A DNA stretch of 64,000 bases from Mikania micrantha (Eukaryota; Streptophyta; Magnoliopsida; Asterales; Asteraceae). Shown here in pieces: positions 44,619 to 56,942 of this stretch; position 1 is the stretch's first letter; every line of letters begins with the position of its first letter. The notes under the pieces were generated by a model. That model saw nothing but the letters and a program-made list of their open reading frames with translations. It did no database searches and was not told the DNA's origin. Location of the stretch: contig CM018696.1 of assembly GCA_009363875.1 (NCBI GenBank), forward strand, positions 21,651,475 through 21,715,474, read 5' to 3'. The translations under genes were made by a program, and so were the position numbers.

Positions 44619-45681
44619 GTCTGAGAATAGATGAGAATGTCATCAATGAAACAATGACAAACTTATCCAGATAAGGTTTGCAGACTCGATTCATGAGATC
44701 CATGAATACAGCTGGAGCGTTCGTCAATCCAAACGGCATGACCAAGAATTCATAATGGCCATAACGCGTCCTGAATGCTGTCATTGGAATATCTTCCTCT
44801 TGAACTCTGAGTTGATGGTAACCCGATCTGAGATCAATCTTCGAGTAGCAACTCAAACCTTGTAACCGATAGAAAAGATCGTCAATTCTAGGTTGTGGAT
44901 ACCGGTTTTTGATGGTAACCTTGTTCAGTTCCCAGTAATCGATACACATACGGAAAGTCCCGTCCTTTTTCTTAACAAATAAGGCTGGAGCTCTCCACGG
45001 TGAAAAACTAGGTTGTATGAAGCCCTTATCCAACAACTCTTGCAGTTGTGTAGATAACTCTTGCATCTCAGATGGTGCAAGTCGATAAGGCGCCCTAGCT
45101 ATCGGTGCTGCGTCTGGTGTAAGGTCGATTCGAAATTCCACCTGTCTGATAGGCGGTAATCCCGGTAAGTCTTCTGCAACTACTTCAGGAAATTCACAAA
45201 CCACTGGGATATCTTCGATCTTCTTCTCAGCTACCGGCTTCTCAGTTATAAGTGCTATAACTGCTGTATGACCTTTACGCAGACATTTGTGTGCTTTCAT
45301 ACAAGATATGAGACGCAGTGGCGTACTGCTCTTCTCACCTTGTACATAAAGTTTCTCCCCATGTGAAAGCGGTCTACGGACGATCTTTTTATGGCATACT
45401 ATTTTAGCCTGGTGTTTGGACAACCAGTCCATGCCAATGACTACATCAAAACTGCTTAAGGCGGTAGGCATAAAGTCAATGTCATGTGTTTGACTCATCA
45501 AGTCAAGAACACATCCTTTAAGAATATGGTTTACAACAACAAGCTTATCATCAGCTAGTTCTATAGTGTATGGGTTTTCTAAAGCAGTAAGACTAACACT
45601 TAGCAATTCACAAGATTTGCTAGATACAAAACCCCGATCTACACCGGTGTCAAATAGCATAGAGGCAGAGTGATAATTCAA
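44619..45681 (-). pseudogene. pol: L3 protease and reverse transcriptase (partial)
   Basis: Minus strand: protease FDTGVDRGF (usually DTGADRSF), GMDWLSKHQAKIVC, then RT with EFRIDLTPDAAPIARAPYRL, KKDGTFRMCIDY and FGLTNAPAVFMDLMNRV. A one-base shift lies in the FIDD active-site box near 44645. RT copies element RNA into DNA. The sequence stops at the L4 junction after LIYSQT, and about 89 codons up to the KIAQPLTALTHK region are missing from both sides of L4. Confidence 0.9.
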
Positions 45682-45734
45682 GATAAACGTACCCGTAACG
45701 ACGTTGGGATCATCCCGTGCCTAACATCCTCCAA

Positions 45735-46872
45735 TCACAAAAGCCCTGTTCTAGAAACATTTGTGTTGTTGTTGCTGTTTCCTTTTGTAGTTATGTCATT
45801 AGCCCTTCTTTTCTTGAGTTGTGGGCACTTCTTCTTGAAATGTCCAGGTATGCCACACTCAAAACATCTTTTCTGTGTGTTGCTCTGATTGATTGAGCTT
45901 GCCTGCAGTTCCCCTCGACAGTCTTTTGCTACGTGACCCATCTTTCTGCATCGTTGACATCGGTACTTGTCACATTGATTCCTAAAGTGATGGAATCCAC
46001 ATTTGTTGCACTTTGGGTTTTTACCTTTATACCCTTCCGATGACTGTTGGTTATTGTTTGGATTGTGATGGGTCTTGTTGGATTCCTGCTTGTGGTTCTG
46101 CTGAAATGACTGCTGAGTGAATTTCTTGGAATCAATGCTATCCCATTTTCTTTTGTGGTCTCCCACCTTAGCTGCTACTGTTCGTTTGGGTAATGTTCCC
46201 CGTTGCATCGCTTGAGCAGTCAGTTGGTGTGCCAGTCGAACAACTTGTTGTATGGAAGTAGGATTTGCAGATGTGATCAATTTTCGGACCTGAGATACCA
46301 GCCCTCTAATGTATCTCTTGATCCACTTGCTAGGCGGGGTTTACCTGTGCGGTAAAAGTCTTGCTAATTGCTGGAATCGAGTAGTGTATTCCTCAATATT
46401 AGAACCTTTCATCTTGAGTTGCCAGTATTCATCCTCAAGTTTTTGCATTTCATTACGGGGACAATACTCCTCCTGCAACAGGATTTTGAATCCGTTCCAA
46501 GTAATGGCATTGGCTGTATTCAAGCCGAGTGTCTGTACGTTTAGAGTTCCACCATGTCAAGGCTGAACCCTCCAAAGTACCAATAGCGTATCTGACCTTG
46601 TTTTCTTCTAGACAATTGCACATCTCAAACACTGATTCTTACTGTTCAATCTATCGAAGAAGTCCAACGGCTCCTTCCGATCCTTTGAAATTACGTGGTT
46701 TACAGTCCAAGAATGTCTTGAACGTGCACATTTGTGGGTTTACCAGTCCCCCCGTTGGATCATGTGGTCCTGTTTGGTGTGTTTGCGTATAGTTTGCGAT
46801 TGTCTTGGTAATTCTACTGTTAATAAGTGCCTCAAGTTCCGTTGCGGTCATGTTAATGTTTTCTCCAACCAT
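45735..46872 (-). pseudogene. gag: L3 gag (broken)
   Basis: It starts MVGENINMTATELEAL at 46872 and reads through MCTFKTFLDCKPRNFKG. Two stops then replace what L4 shows as RWVEKVESV (near 46640). The gag core (AITWNGFKILLQEEY, EYTTRFQQLARLL) and CCHC knuckles CQRCRKMGHVAKDC and CFECGIPGHFKKKC follow. Frame breaks are near 46530 and 46310 and a stop lies before the protease at about 45722. The gag N-terminus is continuous where L4 has the candidate intron. Confidence 0.85.
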
Positions 46873-47111
46873 GATCTTCATATTTACAAATATACATAAT
46901 GAGACTACACCCATCGCACAATCATCATTCATGCATAAAGTAGATGTAACACACTACCATAGCCATTAAGGTAACAATTCATAATCATTTATGATAAACT
47001 AGTTCTTACAATTGTTTGTCAAAGAGATGCAAAACAACTAAACACGAAATCTACTTTTATGAGTACAACCCACTCATATAAGTTTGTTAATTTAGAAAGT
47101 AAATGAAATGA
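46873..47111 (-). other. Spacer between L3 upstream ORF and gag
   Basis: An AT-rich stretch of 240 bp with no ORF of note, in the position matching the L4 spacer at 37894-38121. Confidence 0.5.
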
Positions 47112-47816
47112 CTAGATTCCATTGTTTGGTGGACCAACAGTTGATGATGAATCTTCCAGTTCTGCTGGACCAGTCACTGCACCATGCTGGTAACGCATAT
47201 GCCCAGTGATGAGGGTCATGGCCTCCCCAGCCAAGTCTCTCACTATATTGGCTTCAATCGCCGCTGCACCAGCCCGTGCATTGGCTTCCTCAACCCTTGC
47301 CTCGGCTACAGCTACACGTAACTCAGTAGTTTCTAGTCGTACAGTGAGTTCGAGGATCGTCCCTCGCATCATCCAGATCGTTTCCACCAAATTTTCCTGT
47401 TCCTCATTAGTTCTAACCAACTCCCCAGTGAGGTTATCCCACATCTGTGTCAGCCAGTTGTTATTCTCAAGTAATTCTGTGATCATCCATGCTACTTCCC
47501 GCATGTTGCGGATTTCACGCTCCATGCGTGCAACAAAAGCAGCAAATGCCTGTTCTAGTGGATATCCAAGAGCAGGTAACATCCAAAGGCTATTAGCAGT
47601 GTTAGCAGTTGGTGGTGGTGGCACTCGTTCTTCACGCACCCAGCTGCGTATGAGGTCAGGAAACCATTGCCAACATTGGCTGTTCCCCCTCTGTCGAACA
47701 TGTGTTTTCTCCCCATAGTGGGTTGTATCATCCACTGGTTCGATCCTCCTTGTCATGATGTCTGACAATGCTACAACTTGTTCCTCAGTGTGAGTAGGTG
47801 TAGATGATGATGACAT
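47112..47816 (-). CDS. L3 ORF upstream of gag (conserved extra ORF)
   Basis: An intact 234-codon ORF, MSSSSTPTHTEEQVV to VGPPNNGI. The middle block (WQWFPDLIRSWV, ERVPPPP, LPALGYPLEQAFAAFVA, REI) matches the L4 upstream ORF. Then comes an alpha-helical, Leu/Glu/Ala-rich coiled-coil-like region (about residues 105-200). It has no zinc knuckle, protease or RT motif. It lies 115 bp after the PBS and about 240 bp before gag. It stays open although gag and pol of L3 are broken. Function is unknown; a capsid-associated or regulatory protein is possible but unsupported. Confidence 0.75.
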   Translation of the reverse strand: MSSSSTPTHTEEQVVALSDIMTRRIEPVDDTTHYGEKTHVRQRGNSQCWQWFPDLIRSWVREERVPPPPTANTANSLWMLPALGYPLEQAFAAFVARMEREIRNMREVAWMITELLENNNWLTQMWDNLTGELVRTNEEQENLVETIWMMRGTILELTVRLETTELRVAVAEARVEEANARAGAAAIEANIVRDLAGEAMTLITGHMRYQHGAVTGPAELEDSSSTVGPPNNGI

Positions 47817-47930
47817 GTCTGTTACACAATGCCATATGTAAGTGCATACAAACTATTGTGTAAGCAAGTGTCTAATGTCTAACAGTTATAGTCTAAGTCT
47901 ACAAATGCAAACCTAGTTCGCTATAACCTG

Positions 47931-47942
47931 GCTCTGATACCA
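47931..47942 (-). other. Primer binding site of L3
   Basis: The minus strand reads TGGTATCAGAGC, 3 bp from the LTR end at 47946. Confidence 0.93.
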
Positions 47943-47945
47943 ATC

Positions 47946-50682
47946 TGTCACACCCCCAAATTTCAACTAACGGAATCTTACCCTTTAGTGCGTAACAAAC
48001 CAGGATCTCAGATCATTAGACATAACGAAGACCTCTATATGATTTTCAAACATACTTTTGTCTTAATTTGTAAAATCAAAGTTTAACATTTGCGGAAGCG
48101 TTTGAAAACTAATAATAGTAAGTAACTTTTGCAAAACCATAAATACAATGTTCAATGTTTTAAATCAACAACTGTATGCATGAGACTCAACGTCCTAGTC
48201 CCTGCTTGTCCTTGCTTGTGCCTTAGTGTCCTGAGAAAACATGTAAATCAAGTCAACACAAAGGTTGGTGCATACACAGGTTTGTATGAACAATCACAAA
48301 TATTTGAACCAAATGTTTGAACAAGCTGATTGTAAGAAATGTTTGTAGATCACATAATCACACATTGCATAGTCATGATAGCTAGTCATTGTACTATTTA
48401 CATAAGCGGTCGACATCGAAGCTGACTGTTGTAATGTTTGATAGCCTTTTCCCTATTGTCTAGCATAAACAATAGTAATGTGTGTTTGGTCAGTTAAACA
48501 CTTGCGTAGATCCCATCTACCAAGTGAGGTTTGTCAAACCCAATAGATCTATCTTCAACTACCACGCTTTGCACTACGGCAAACTAAACGGTTCGAAATG
48601 TAAGGCTTTGTAATGCTATGTTTGCACTTATAGTAAACAGCTAACTCATGCAAGTCATATGTGTCTAAAAGTGTTTTTTTGTGCATGTTTTCTCCCCCAA
48701 AACAGTAAAAGTAGAAAAGGGGCCGTGTACGCACCTTTGAATGTAGCAGAATGATCAAACACACGTGAACTCGCGTAGATAATCCTCTACGAAGAATCTG
48801 TGTTTAAACAATAACTTAGTGTTATTCGGGATGTCGTTTTGTGCTTGAAATCACATACGTGTCGACACACGTATGTTATATTGTTAGAAACGTGTACAAG
48901 TAAGTACGCGTGACTTTTAAAGTCGTTTAATAAAATCATATAGTCCGTATACGATTTTAATTAAATAAGCGTAATTATACGTGATTTCATTTTCGTGTTA
49001 AAATATAAATTTTATTATTTCATATTGTTCGTATTCTCATTACGATTCCAACGCAACTCGAACGTGTCGAAACAGAGTTAGAACGAATAATTTATGAGTT
49101 AAAAACCAAAATGGTTTTTAAATTAAAAAGCCCAACAGAGGCAAGGTTCGAACCCTGGACCTCCTGGACCAACAACACGCGCCTAAACCAATTGACCTAA
49201 CTCAGATTTATTGTTATAGTTTGATTTCAAATGGTTTTAAACAACATACAATTCGGTTTCCCCTTTGTCCCCATAACCGAACCAAGGACTACCCAGATGG
49301 TCCCTAATTCGAACCCGATCGGTCCTAAATCCATGGGGTTATTGTTCTATGGATTCAAACGACCATGTATGTGTTTTTTTTAACTCAAAGATAAAAAAAA
49401 ATCCCAATTCATACTTCATGGATTTCGAACCTAACATTCAACCCATGCTTAAAATTGATAAAATCGGTTAATAAAAGATGTTGAGCTCATGGGGTTTCAT
49501 TAAACAGAAGATTTCGACCCTATCTGAGTCGTTTAATTCAAAAACTAAATCCATTTATATCAAAATCCCCAAAACGTTTTTCATAGAAACCCTAGAATTA
49601 GATCTCATAGAATTCGTTATAGTTTGTTACAATTAACATGGGGTTATTCTTGTTCGGCATTCTCTGAAACTACCAGTTCATTTAATTTGATTCTAAACCC
49701 CGTTTTCATGAAAACCCCCAATTCCATTCTTAGTACAAACCCTAGAAATCGTGCTCGAACAATTCGTGATATTTTTATGAAATTGATAGAGGTGTTTCCA
49801 TAAAAAGAGAGTTCCGAATCTCTCTGTAATATTTAATTTGATTAACAAGTTCATTAGATTTCAAACCCCCAATTCGGTTCTTGAGATGAACCCTAGAATT
49901 AAAGATCGTTTAATTCGAGATTGTGATATCAAATTAACATGGTTCTTTCCTTAGACGCATCATTCTGAATCTATCTATGTGGTTCAATTCGACTATTAAC
50001 CCGATTACATAAGAAACCCCCAAATCGTTTCCTATTAAGAACCCTAGAATTAAAAATCCTATCTTTCGATGTTAGCAACCGAAATTGAGATGGGTTTACT
50101 CTTAATCGGCCATTTTAGAATGTGTATGAGTAATTTGTTACCTGTTTTGATGTTAAATCGATGGAGATCAACATGAAGCTTGAATTTCGGTTAACCCCAC
50201 GACCCAACTCGTCTTCTTAGACTTCTGTGATCGAATTGTGGGATGTAAAAGCACCTAATGATGCCGACTAGAAGCTCTGTGGTTCGAATTTCGTGAATTA
50301 TGATCCAATTTCTTGAGTTTGATAGTCACTAGTAACGGTTTTCACTTTGTGGCTCATTAATCCATTTAATTCGAACATTAATGGGTTAATAATTGATAAC
50401 AACTGTTGGTAATCATCATTATAAGTTATTTGAGTGATTGATTCGTTTCACAATTTCTTTATAACATGAAATTCGAATTTCCCTTGCTAATCAATCCGAA
50501 TTTTGACTTTTAATAGTCAAAATTAACCATTCATTATAATTTTAACATTCATTCTTCTAATTTAAATGTTTTATAATTTATTTTGTATAAATTTAACCCT
50601 TATAATTTGATTTCGTATAATTCCATCTCATTTCCGTTAATTTCTGGCTGACGGTGTTAACCGGGATTGCCGAATTGTCACA
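47946..50682 (-). repeat. 5' LTR of gypsy L3
   Basis: 2737 bp, the partner of 22474-25212, with the same tRNA-like module (49133-49203), the 151-bp repeats and the inverted repeat, here the nearly perfect CATACGTGTCGACACACGTATG-type palindrome near 48854. Eight differences were counted in the first 400 bp. Confidence 0.95.
49133..49203 (-). other. tRNA-like module in L3 5' LTR
   Basis: Same box A and box B as at 23664-23733, with no change in either box. Confidence 0.65.
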
Positions 50683-53600
50683 TCTTTGGGTACCAGAGAC
50701 CGAGTCTAGGCTTCCCGACTAGGTACCGAAAGATTCTCTTGACAGCTATCAGGTGAGATGCCTTTGGATTTGCCTGATATCTGGCACACTGACATACTGA
50801 GAACATGATGTCTGGACGACTAGCAGTCAGATACATCAGAGAACCAATCATCGAGCGATAGAGGTGTTGATCAACATCTTCACCTTCCGAATCCGAAGTT
50901 AAGACAGGACGAGCAGCCATGGGAGTGGATGCCGGTTTTGACTCCATCATTTTGAACTTGTTCAAAATGTCTGTGACATATTTTCCTTGGTGAATCAGCA
51001 CACCCTTAAAATCTTGCTTCACCTGTAGACCTAGAAAGAAGGTCATTTCTCCCATCGCGCTCATCTCAAACTTCTTCTTCATTACCCCCTCAAATTCCTT
51101 GCACAGCGCTGAGCTTGTGGAGCCAAATATAATGTCATCCACGTAGATTTGGATGAGAATCAAATCATCCTTATCCTTGCGGACGAACAAAGTCTGATCA
51201 ATGGCTCCACGGGTATATCCATTTTCAAGTAGGTGATCAGTAAGCGTAGCATACCATGCTCGTGGTGCTTGATGAAGACCATAAAGAGCTTTGTCTAACT
51301 TGTAAAGATGCTCTGGATACTGAGAATCTTCAAAACCAGGAGGCTGGCACACATAGATTTCTTCCTTTACCTTTCCATACAAGAAAGCCGTCTTAACATC
51401 CATCTGATACACCGTGAAGTTCATGTAGGAAGCATAGGCCAAGAAAATCCGTATCGCTTCAAGTCTTGCAACTGGTGCAAAGACTTCCTCATAATCTATC
51501 CCTTCCTGTTGGTAGAAGCCTTGACCCACCAGTCTGGTTTTATTCCGGATGATTACACCCGAATCATCTCTCTTGTTTCTGAAAACCCATCTGGTTCCTA
51601 TGGGCAGTTTTCCTTTGGGTAGAGGAACCAGATTCCATACTTTAAGTTTCTGAAACTGCATCAGCTCTTCCTGCATTGCCTCAACCCAGCTGGACTCTTT
51701 GAGAGCCATTTTGACATTCTTGGGCTCGACCTGCGAAATAAAACAGGAGTATAAACAAGAATTAATTGGACCTGATTGACTGCGAGTAGTTGTCTCTTCA
51801 GGCAACATGTTCTGAGCTGCAGTGGATCTGCTTCGAGTGAGAACGCCTCTGAGAGAGGTCCAATAATATTTTCAACTGGATGATTCTTGTTTACACCGAG
51901 TGTTGGCACTTCTTCCACAGCTAGATTGTCTAGCAAGTTGCTGATGTTGTTTACTTGATTTTCACTTGAAGAAGAAATGTTGTCAATAGGAGCAGTTTCA
52001 CTTGCTTCTGCTTCGTGATCCACGCAATGTTCCTCAGGTATACTATCTGAGAATAGTGGATTATCAATAGTCTGGTGGGAGGAAGATGATACTTGATCAG
52101 TTTCAGGAAGTGGCTGAACAGACTGAGAAGTGTCTGGTTCTAATGGCAGAACTTCATGTATTGGGGTCGGCTGATCTGGAGGGGCACGATTGTACATGCC
52201 TGGAGGGTCAACTGTCAAAAGATTAGGATCACATGGGACATAGTCAACCCTATAGTCTATATCATCACCCTTGTAGAAATCATCGGTCTGCTTGGATGAT
52301 TCTGAGTTCTCTGATGTAGGGTTAAAGGGCCTGAAAGTAGAATCATACTCAAATAACCAGTTTGGACCAGAACCGGCATCTGTAGAATTCATTTCTTGCC
52401 AATCTATGTAGTATGACTCCACAATCATCCGGGTCTTCTTGTTGTAAACTCTGTAAGCTGCTTTCTCGGATGAATATCCTACAAAGTAACACTCATCTGC
52501 CTTATCATCAAACTTGTGATTAGGCTCTGTATGAAGAAGTGTGCAAGGACATCCAAATGACTTAAAGTGTCCAACTTTGGGCTTCTGATTGAAAAGAATC
52601 TCGTAGGGAGTCTTTTGATGTCGCTTGTTCAAAAGTGCTCGATTCTGAACGTAACAAGCGGTGTTAACAGCTTCGGCCCAGAAGAAGATTGGCAGCTTAG
52701 ATTCTGACAGCATTGTTCGTGCAGCTTCTATAAGCGTTCTGTTCCTCCTTTCAGCAACTCCATTTTGCTGAGGTGTTCTGGCTGCACTGTACTGCCTAGC
52801 AATACCTTTCTCATCGCAGAAATCTATAAGAGTCTGATTTCTAAATTCAGTGCCATTATCAGTTCTAATCACCTTGACCTTTAGATTCTTCTGATTTTCA
52901 ATCAAGGTAATAGACTTCTTCAGGATCTCTGGTGTTTCATCCTTCTTGGCAAGAAAGAATACCCAAGTGAATCTGGAATAATCATCTGTCATGACAAGAC
53001 AATATGACTTCTTCCCGATACTCATTACGTTGACTGGTCCGAAGAGATCCATATGAAGAAGTTGAAAAACTGAGGAGATAGAATTGAACAATTTAGGCTT
53101 GTGGGGTCTCTTGTGTTGCTTCCCTTTGGCACAAGCGATGCACTTCTCAATAGTGGAGAAATCTTTAGAAGGCAAACCGATTACGTGATCTCCCTTGGCA
53201 AGTGTGTTCAGATTCTTTAGATTTACGTGACCTAGTCGACGATGCCACAACAGACAATCATGCTCCGATGCCTTTGAGAACAAGCAAGTGTTCTCAGTGA
53301 AAGAATCTGAATTCATGTTGATAATGTAGGCATTGTTTATTCTTGGAGTTCTCATCAGAATCCACTTCTCAGGCACCACAAAACCAGGCTTAAGAATAAG
53401 ACACTCCTTGTTTGTGAAATGTGTTGAAAAACTCTTGTCACATATCTGAGAAACACTCAATAGACTGTGATTGAGTTCTTCAACATAGTACACATCTTCG
53501 AAACTAAGAGTTCCATTTATGACAGTGCCCTTCATGCTTATCCTTCCTCCCTTGTCTCCTGCAAATGATACATATCCTCCATTGAATGGTGTAACTTCTT

Positions 53601-53721
53601 GTAACTGAGAAAAATCCCCAGTCATGTGCCGGGAGCAGCCACTATCTACATACCAAACATGTTTAAGCTTACTTGGCCGTCCCTGCATTTTATACATAAT
53701 CAATGAGAGACAGGTACCCAA
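50683..53721 (-). pseudogene. pol: L2 copia pol: protease, integrase, reverse transcriptase
   Basis: Minus strand from Met at 53721: protease WYVDSGCSRHMTGD (Asp at residue 26), GAG-pre-integrase HRRLGHVN...CIACAKGKQHKR, integrase core HMDLFGPV, DDYSRFTWVFF, RTDNGTEF, QQNGVAERRNRT, and a Ser/Pro-rich linker. After a frameshift at about 51800 comes RT (KESSWVEAM, GTRWVFRNK, DVKTAFLYGKV, IYVDDIIFGST, SLMYLTASRPDI). The frame is cut at WYPK by L3 (TSD TCTTT), and RNase H continues at 22473. Apart from the frameshift it is largely open. Confidence 0.92.
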
Positions 53722-53751
53722 ACCATAACAGGTTTAGGCACAGTAGAAACA

Positions 53752-56479
53752 CTAGATTTTTTTCTTTTGAACTTCCTTTGATTTAGCTGTTTTGACCTTA
53801 TCAATTTTTGATCTAGCACCACTGCCATGTTTAACTGGTGTTAATGGGATATTAAAAACTGGATCATGTCTCCAATATGTCTTGTTTTTATTTTTTGAAA
53901 TGTTCGATTTTAGCTTATGAAAACCATATTGATGATTTTTGGGTGATCTTTTACTTTTGGCAGTGGATTGCTTTTGTGGTTCTTTTTGAGAGTTCACCCT
54001 AGGCGTTGAAGATTTATCAGTCCTCTTTGATTTGACAGAGAGTTTTGCCTTGGGTGTGACCTTCTGATTCTTCCCATAGAAGAATTCAGTAGGTCGGTGC
54101 AGACAATTTCTAGCAATGTGGCTTGGCTTACCACAGGCAAAGCAACATACTTTCTCATGAAATTCCTTAGGGTCAAAAGGTTTTACATCACAGTTGCAAG
54201 GTTTAAACGAGTTAGAAGATTGTTTCAAAATCCCTTTTGGAACAAAAGGTTCACAGTTAGGATCCAATTTTCATCCTATTTCTTTGGTGATAGTGGAATG
54301 ACCCTTGAACTCATGATGTAAACGAGAAGATGTTGTTTCCAAAATAACATCCTTTTTAACAAAAGTTGAATTAAGGCTTTTAGACATCTCATTTGTTTTA
54401 ATTTTAAATTGATCAACTTTTCTAACAAAATTAGATTTTGAACTAAAAGATGATGTTCCAAAAGATGTTGAACAGTCTGTGCTCTTCTCAGCACTTCTTT
54501 CTTCAGTCTTCCCTTTCACACCTGCTTTGCTTAAATTATCTGCACATATCTCAGAATTATTAGAAATATTGGGACTGGTCTCAATGGCCTGCTGTCAGAG
54601 GGACAGGTTTGTCAGAACCAGTACTGAACTCGAACCTTCGATCAGACTGGGTCAACAGATCATCAACAGATGTGTTGATTTTGGGCATAACTGAGTAATT
54701 GCGATTAAAAGGTGGTGCACATTCATTATACCCAATACCCTTGCCCCTCCTTTCCCGATATTGCATGGTTGTCATGTTTTCCACAACCATGCTTGAGTAA
54801 TCAAACTTTTCACATTTTACCGAGGTTTTTGAAAGTTGAGTTTTAACTTGGTCCAACTCTAATGTGAGCTCATCGATTTTGCGTCGAGCATCTCGATAGT
54901 TGGACTCTTTGTCACTTAGAAGTTCTTTTAACCTTGCCACATCCCGACCCTCTGCTTCAAGTTTCCTTTTAAAAATTCCTTCATTTTTAAGAAATTCTGA
55001 GTTAAAGTATTTAAGTTTGGTTACTTCTTTGATTAGTGATTCGTTATGTGATATATACTTAAATACCTTATATATGCATGAAGTAGAGCAAATATTTTCA
55101 GTTACCTCCTTCTGCTTGTCGTCTATCTCAGCCATGAATGCGTGACTCAGAGTCAGCTCCAGTTCCTGCACTTGATCACTCCAGTCATAAGAGTCAGTTT
55201 CTTGGGTCACCAGTGCTTTTGACGTACTAGCACTTCCTCCTGCAACAGTAGTCAAAACTTTCTCTTCAGGCTTCTTTTCTCCTTCCTTAGCCACCTTTGG
55301 CTACTTACATTCTCTGGCAAAGTGACCCGGTTGGTCACAGTTGTAACATCGCAACTTTGACTTATCAAAACCAAGCTTCTTTCCTGGATTGTTTCCAAAG
55401 CTGTTTCTTCCATATCTTTTGATGAACTTCTTTGCTCTAAACACTGCCATAGCCATCTGCCATGAGATATCCATTTCCTCAACATCAGCTGGATTTATCT
55501 GCTCCAGATTGTCTTGAGTAAGATTGGAGGGTGCCAACTCTCCTGCTATGAAAGCATTGTAACTGTTCATGAAACCCTTAAATAGCAGCAGATTTTCTTC
55601 ACTTTCTGGATTGATTTTGGGCACTGATCCGGTTTGCCCAGATGACAGAAAGGCAGTTTCAAAGGGAAGTGATTGAGATGGAGAGTTCTGATAGTTATGC
55701 ATCCCTGGAGCCTGAAGACTGATAGCAGACAGTAGTGCAGAGTTTTCTGATATGGGTGCAATTCCCATGGAGCTGGCATGATTCAGTGCTCTCTGCTTAT
55801 CATCCATATCATAGGAATTGATAATCGAAATTAGCTCACTTAGAGAAGTCTTGTACATATCCTTGGTTCTTTTGATTGTTGTACAATTTGAATTCCAAGT
55901 GTAAGGTAGTAAGTTCAGCAGCTTCTTGTTCACCTCTCCCTTGGTCATCTCTATTCCAGAACTTGTCATTTCAGTCGTCAGATGAGTGAATCTGTTAAGC
56001 TGTGCTTCAAGAGACTCTCCCTTGATGTGGTTAAACATATTGAACCTCTGCCTAAGCATGTCCTTCGGACTTTCTCTCATGTCCTCATTTCCTTCAAATC
56101 TTTCAACCAATGCATTCCAAAGTTCCTTAGTTGTCTTGTGTTCCTTAAATCCATGAGCAACATCAGTCGATAGAGCCATAGTGATTGAAGCATATGCCTT
56201 TTCATCCTTTTCCATCATGAGAATGTCATTGTCAGTGTACAATTCAGGATCCTTAGCAACAAGAGGACCATTGATTTCACTTTGGTATGAGGGCACTAAG
56301 GGACCCTCTTCGATAGATCTCCAAAGCTTTGGATCAGTATAATTGATAAACGACTGAAATCTGAATTTCCAGTCTTGGAAGTTGTCTCTTGACACGAGCC
56401 TTGGTGGCTTTGTTCCGGTGCCGATTTCATTGCCCGGATTGAGTAAGTTGGACAGATTTGTCAGATTCTTTGAAGCCAT
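53752..56479 (-). pseudogene. gag: L2 Sirevirus-type gag (broken)
   Basis: MASKNLTNLSNLLNPGNEIG start at 56479, a 392-codon open N-terminal part with the copia gag core (LWNALVERFEGNEDM, MFNHIKGESLEAQLNRF) and knuckle CYNCDQPGHFAREC. Then a stop at about 55300, a long helical, coiled-coil-like Lys/Glu region (55294-54700), a frameshift near 54590, and a second knuckle CFACGKPSHIARNC (about 54150) in a basic Lys-rich tail. It matches L1 gag segment by segment. Confidence 0.88.
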
Positions 56480-56942
56480 GATAAATCAAGAAATTTTCTA
56501 AGTGTAGTACACGAATTCCCTGTAGCTCCCTGTAAATTCAGATCAATAGAACTGCTCGAAGTCCTGTGTGTACTCGAAACCAATGAGTACACGAAGTCCT
56601 GTGTATACTCGAAACCAATGAGTACACGGAATTCAATCTGTATTCGAAATTGATTCTGTATTCGAAATCCTATTGTACTCGAAAATTTCCTGTAGTCGAA
56701 CTACTCTTGTACTCGAAAAGTATCTATACTTCGAACACTCTAACTATACTCGAAATAGCTGAACTCGAAAATTTTGAACTCGAAAATACTTAAGAAAAAT
56801 TTTATAAAAATATTTCTTAAGATTTGGAGTCCCAAATTTACACAGTAGCTAGATGGAGTAGAGAAGAATGATAAAGTATAAAACTTGCTTCAGAAAGTTG
56901 TTACCTTGATGATGAAAAGAGCACTCTAGCTCAAATACCACT
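56480..56942 (-). other. Leader of L2 with GTACTCGAA repeats and variant PBS
   Basis: A non-coding leader with dense GTACACGAA, GTACTCGAA and GTATTCGAA motifs (56500-56780). The PBS at 56929-56940 reads TGGTATTTGAGC on the minus strand, two bases different from the exact TGGTATCAGAGC in L1. Confidence 0.8.

Larger units (their letters stand above)
22474..50682 (-). mobile_element. Ty3/gypsy chromovirus-like element L3 (interrupted by L4)
   Basis: Minus-strand order: 5' LTR 50682-47946, PBS, upstream ORF 47816-47112, gag 46872-45735, protease and RT 45681-44619, interruption by L4 (27777-44618), RNase H, integrase and chromodomain 27776-25838, PPT, 3' LTR 25212-22474. A perfect TCTTT duplication flanks it. 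The LTRs (2739 and 2737 bp) look about 98% identical by eye. About 265 bp of RT sequence is missing at the L4 junction. Stops and frameshifts make it non-autonomous. Confidence 0.95.
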
